A stretch of DNA of 16,474 bases from an uncultured Lachnospiraceae bacterium. Its GTDB lineage: Bacteria > Bacillota > Clostridia > Lachnospirales > Lachnospiraceae. Under the pieces are notes generated by a model, which searched no databases, was not told the DNA's origin, and saw only the letters and a program-made list of their open reading frames with translations. The translations under genes were made by a program, and so were the position numbers. Each line of letters opens with the position of its first letter. The stretch's first letter is position 1. The DNA lies in the NCBI GenBank assembly GCA_900554925.1, contig USJG01000036.1, positions 1 through 16,474 on the forward strand, in the 5' to 3' direction. Below, piece by piece: positions 15,013 through 16,474 of the stretch.

Positions 15013-15243
15013 TCAGCATCCGCAGCCAGAGCCAAATCCGTTGCCATTGCCGCAGCAGCACAGTAAGAGGATGATCCAGATGATGCTGTCGCATCCACAG
15101 CCACAGTTGTTGTCGTTGTTGCTAAATAAGCCATTATTACCGCCGCAGCAGCACAGTAAAAGGATGATCCAGATAATGGAATTGCATCCGCATCCATTGT
15201 TGTTGTTTCCGCATCCGCATCCGGTAGCTGTTAAATCACTCAT
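15013..15243 (-). CDS. Cys/Gly/Asn-rich 76-aa protein with duplicated IIWIILLLCCCG module (spore-coat-like)
   Basis: A tiny protein with 15 cysteines in 76 residues. It contains two copies, exactly 31 residues apart, of a GCGC-x-SIIWIILLLCCCG module (17-34 and 48-65), joined by Asn/Gly/Cys runs. The hydrophobic 9-10-residue cores are too short for ordinary membrane spans. Proteins of this style in Clostridia are often labelled 'chorion class high-cysteine HCB protein 13' or grouped with YjcZ-like spore proteins. The ATG at 15243 is supported by GGAGG 6 nt upstream; a start at 15282 has no such site. A sigma-K-like promoter lies upstream and a strong terminator follows, so it is a single-gene unit. 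A cross-linked coat or exosporium component is the most likely role (inference). The long plus-strand open frame over the same DNA is its antisense shadow. Confidence 0.82.
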   Translation of the reverse strand: MSDLTATGCGCGNNNNGCGCNSIIWIILLLCCCGGNNGLFSNNDNNCGCGCDSIIWIILLLCCCGNGNGFGSGCGC

Positions 15244-15276
15244 ATATTGCCTCCAAAAGGTTTTTGTTTTATGGTT

Positions 15277-15305
15277 TATCATATGTGGTATGGCTTGTAT
15301 GTGTT
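15277..15305 (-). promoter_or_regulatory. Predicted sigma-K-type (late mother-cell) promoter of the Cys-rich gene
   Basis: On the minus strand AACA (15305-15302) is separated by exactly 16 nt from CATATGATA (15285-15277). The Bacillus sigma-K consensus is mACA, 16 nt, CATAnnnTA, so every specified base fits. The -10 ends about 33 nt before the ATG, leaving a normal leader with a GGAGG site. This is the main sequence evidence that the gene is sporulation-controlled. Confidence 0.55.
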
Positions 15306-15600
15306 TCTTGGAAAATATAAAAAATTTTTATTTATTATTTGCAAGCACTTGTGTAAAATAAATAAGTATGTTAAAGTATATGTGTTATCAAAATAACAAA
15401 CATATCATACGCTTCTGAAATTCTGTGATATGTTCCATATCCTGCTTTCATATCAAAAATCAAAATGAATATGAAATAGGGTATCTGAGTTAGACTTGAT
15501 TTTCCAAACTTCCATAGCACTTTCTACTTAAAAAGATATCGGAATTGACTTTTATTTTTAGAACAATAGTGATAAATATAGAAATACCACATATAATAAT
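15306..15600. other. AT-rich gene-free spacer between the Cys-rich gene and yefM-yoeB
   Basis: No convincing coding region on either strand. Two weak dyads are present. TATGT-GTTAT (from about 15379) pairs with ATAAC-ACATA (to about 15404) around CAAA. CATATCA (15401-15407) pairs with TGATATG (15426-15432). Neither has a T tract. A TTGACT near 15546 has no good -10 partner. The base composition is clearly lower in G+C than the housekeeping genes and matches the following toxin-antitoxin module, as expected for recently acquired DNA. Confidence 0.5.
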
Positions 15601-15608
15601 AAAAACAC

Positions 15609-15659
15609 TTGACGTACAGAAAACTGTACGCTATGATAAAAGTACAGAAAGTTGTACTT
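15609..15659 (+). promoter_or_regulatory. yefM-yoeB promoter with two operator palindromes
   Basis: TTGACG (15609-15614) and TATGAT (15632-15637) are 17 nt apart, each one mismatch from consensus. A first palindrome, CGTACAG (15613-15619) with CTGTACG (15624-15630), fills the spacer between the two boxes. A second one, AAGTACA (15640-15646) with TGTACTT (15653-15659), covers the start site. Both follow the pattern GTACAGAAAnYTGTAC and are 28 bp apart. E. coli YefM is known to bind palindromes with a TGTACA core, so these are probably the YefM/YefM-YoeB autorepression sites. Confidence 0.85.
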
Positions 15660-15676
15660 AAAAAGGAGATGATCAT

Positions 15677-15943
15677 ATGTTAGCTGTTAATTATACAAAC
15701 CTTCGCGACAATATGAAATCCTATATGGATAAAGTGACAGATGATTATGAGACAATGATTGTTACCAGAAAAGACAACAAAAATGTAGTTATGTTGTCTG
15801 AGGAATCTTATAATAATCTGATGGAAAATGTTTATGTAATGGGAAACAAGACGAATTATGATTGGTTGATAGAATCTAAAGAGCAATTAGAAAAGGGAAA
15901 AAGTTCTGCACATAATCTTATAGAGGTGGAATTGGATGAATAA
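15677..15943 (+). CDS. yefM: Type II antitoxin, Phd/YefM family
   Basis: An 88-aa antitoxin that binds and neutralises YoeB and represses its own operon. The start MLAVNYTNLRDNMKSYMDKV and the middle IVTRKDNKNVVMLSEESYNNLMEN are the hallmark Phd/YefM N-terminal DNA-binding and dimerisation fold (about 1-55). The C-terminal third (TNYDWLIESKEQLEKGKS to EVELDE) is the acidic, toxin-wrapping tail, normally unstructured without toxin. AAGGAG lies 8 nt before the ATG. The reading frame overlaps yoeB by 8 nt (15936-15943), which couples toxin synthesis to antitoxin translation. Antitoxin first and toxin second is the usual order. Confidence 0.93.
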   Translation: MLAVNYTNLRDNMKSYMDKVTDDYETMIVTRKDNKNVVMLSEESYNNLMENVYVMGNKTNYDWLIESKEQLEKGKSSAHNLIEVELDE

Positions 15944-16199
15944 AGTTTTTACTGAAAATGGCTGGAAGGATTATGTATATTGGCAGACGGAAGACAGGAA
16001 GACACTTAAAAAGATCAACCAGCTTATAGATGACATTTGCCGAAATGGAAATGATGGAATCGGAAAACCGGAACCATTAATCGGAAATTTGTCTGGATTC
16101 TGGAGCAGACGTATTAATGATAAAGATAGGCTGATATATAAAATAGATGAGGATAATGTCTATATTTTGGCTTGTAGATACCATTATAATGATAAATAG
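15936..16199 (+). CDS. yoeB: Type II toxin, ribosome-dependent mRNA interferase of the Txe/YoeB family
   Basis: An 87-aa RelE-superfamily toxin that cuts mRNA in the ribosomal A site and stops translation when YefM is lost. The family blocks GKPEPLIGNLSGFWSRRIN and ACRYHY are present. The catalytic residues known from E. coli YoeB fall at identical numbers: E46, R65 and H83, with Y84 at the end, so the toxin looks intact and active. It begins inside the yefM 3' end and is followed at once by a hairpin terminator. The module is complete (promoter, operators, antitoxin, toxin, terminator) and lies in AT-rich DNA beside an unknown partial gene, consistent with mobile or accessory origin. Confidence 0.95.
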   Translation: MNKVFTENGWKDYVYWQTEDRKTLKKINQLIDDICRNGNDGIGKPEPLIGNLSGFWSRRINDKDRLIYKIDEDNVYILACRYHYNDK

Positions 16200-16200
16200 A

Positions 16201-16250
16201 ACAAAAGGCACCAGCAGAGGAAAATTAATCTTCTGAAGGTGCTTTGTTTT
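16201..16250. terminator. Bidirectional hairpin terminator between yoeB and the convergent partial gene
   Basis: GGCACC (16207-16212) pairs with GGTGCT (16238-16243, one G-U). The stem continues through CAGA (16215-16218) with TCTG (16232-16235) and flanking A-T pairs, and TTTGTTTTT follows on the plus side. On the minus side CCTTTTGTTCTATTT follows. The stop codon of the minus-strand gene (16227-16225) lies in the loop region. Confidence 0.7.
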
Positions 16251-16474
16251 TATCCTGCTGCCTAGTGGAAATCTTATCAACAGCCTTTTCTAATTCTATT
16301 GTATGCCAACGGTCACGGATAATTTGTTGCCTTAGTTCTGCAATGCGTTTGTTAGTGTAGTGTTCCATCCAGTCCATGAGAAATGCCGGAATAAATTTCT
16401 CTGGTGTTTTTTGAAGAAAACTTTCACAATATGTAGGTAAAATGCTTGAATTAATTTCGAGATATAGTAAAATA
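16225..16474 (-). CDS. Partial CDS, C-terminal 82 residues of an unrecognised protein (starts beyond right edge)
   Basis: An open frame with no stop runs from the right edge to a TAA at 16227-16225. It was found by reading the minus strand; no start codon is needed because it enters from outside. Visible residues include LYLEINSSILPTYCESFL, then TPEKFIPAFLMDWMEHYTNK, then a basic, probably helical RIAELRQQIIRDRWHTIELEK segment, ending in a charged low-complexity tail DKNKAPSED. The Arg/Lys/Gln-rich helix could be a coiled coil or nucleic-acid contact. I cannot assign a family. Its 3' end runs through the hairpin shared with yoeB, so the frame is closely fitted to that terminator. Low G+C and the toxin-antitoxin neighbour suggest an accessory or mobile-element gene. 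Confidence 0.6.
   Translation of the reverse strand, partial: ILLYLEINSSILPTYCESFLQKTPEKFIPAFLMDWMEHYTNKRIAELRQQIIRDRWHTIELEKAVDKISTRQQDKNKAPSED

Noticed and set aside
15052..15189. Repeats in the Cys-rich gene as a CRISPR-like array
   Set aside because: Only two in-frame copies, within a coding region that codes the same protein module; no spacers or cas genes.
14987..15361. Plus-strand 124-codon His/Pro/Gln/Leu-rich open frame
   Set aside because: It is the complement of the repeated Cys/Gly/Asn gene. It has no ribosome binding site, while the minus frame has GGAGG, a promoter and a terminator.

Overview
The window looks like chromosomal DNA from an anaerobic, spore-forming Clostridia relative, most likely a Lachnospiraceae-type gut bacterium. 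Supporting signs are moderate G+C, strong AGGAG ribosome binding sites, the murE-priA-def-fmt-protease-rsmB-rlmN gene order, an EF-G-like paralogue, and a tiny Cys/Gly/Asn-rich protein with a sporulation-type promoter. This placement is inferred from gene content and protein resemblance only.

Positions 1-7630 hold a tightly packed minus-strand operon. It reads from a promoter near 7602-7630 through murE (cell wall), priA (replication restart), def and fmt (N-formyl-methionine cycle), a YugP-type membrane zinc protease, rsmB (16S rRNA m5C) and the first 30 codons of rlmN (23S rRNA/tRNA m2A), which runs off the left edge. Gaps are mostly 2-47 nt. It is a growth and translation housekeeping operon.

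Positions 7631-7993 have no protein gene but are densely structured. They hold a candidate C-rich small RNA with its own terminator on the plus strand, a 26-bp perfect inverted repeat that continues into the terminator stem, and a G+C-rich multi-hairpin block ending 6 nt from the tyrA stop. This is the least explained part of the window.

Positions 7994-14029 hold tyrA (minus; prephenate dehydrogenase with an ACT domain) and, divergently, an EF-G-like GTPase with non-canonical GTPase motifs, followed by leuS with its own sigma-A promoter. The tyrA/EF-G spacer carries promoters for both sides and a repeated 10-mer around the EF-G-like promoter.

Positions 14090-15305 hold three small minus-strand genes of unknown function: an 89-aa and a 181-aa protein that overlap, and a 76-aa protein with 15 cysteines. 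The last has a close match to the sigma-K promoter consensus upstream, so a spore-coat or mother-cell role is likely.

Positions 15306-16474 are visibly AT-rich and accessory in character. They hold a yefM-yoeB type II toxin-antitoxin operon with a near-consensus promoter overlapped by two operator palindromes, then a convergent partial gene of unknown function entering from the right edge. A shared bidirectional hairpin lies between them. No tRNA, rRNA, CRISPR array or intact insertion sequence was seen.
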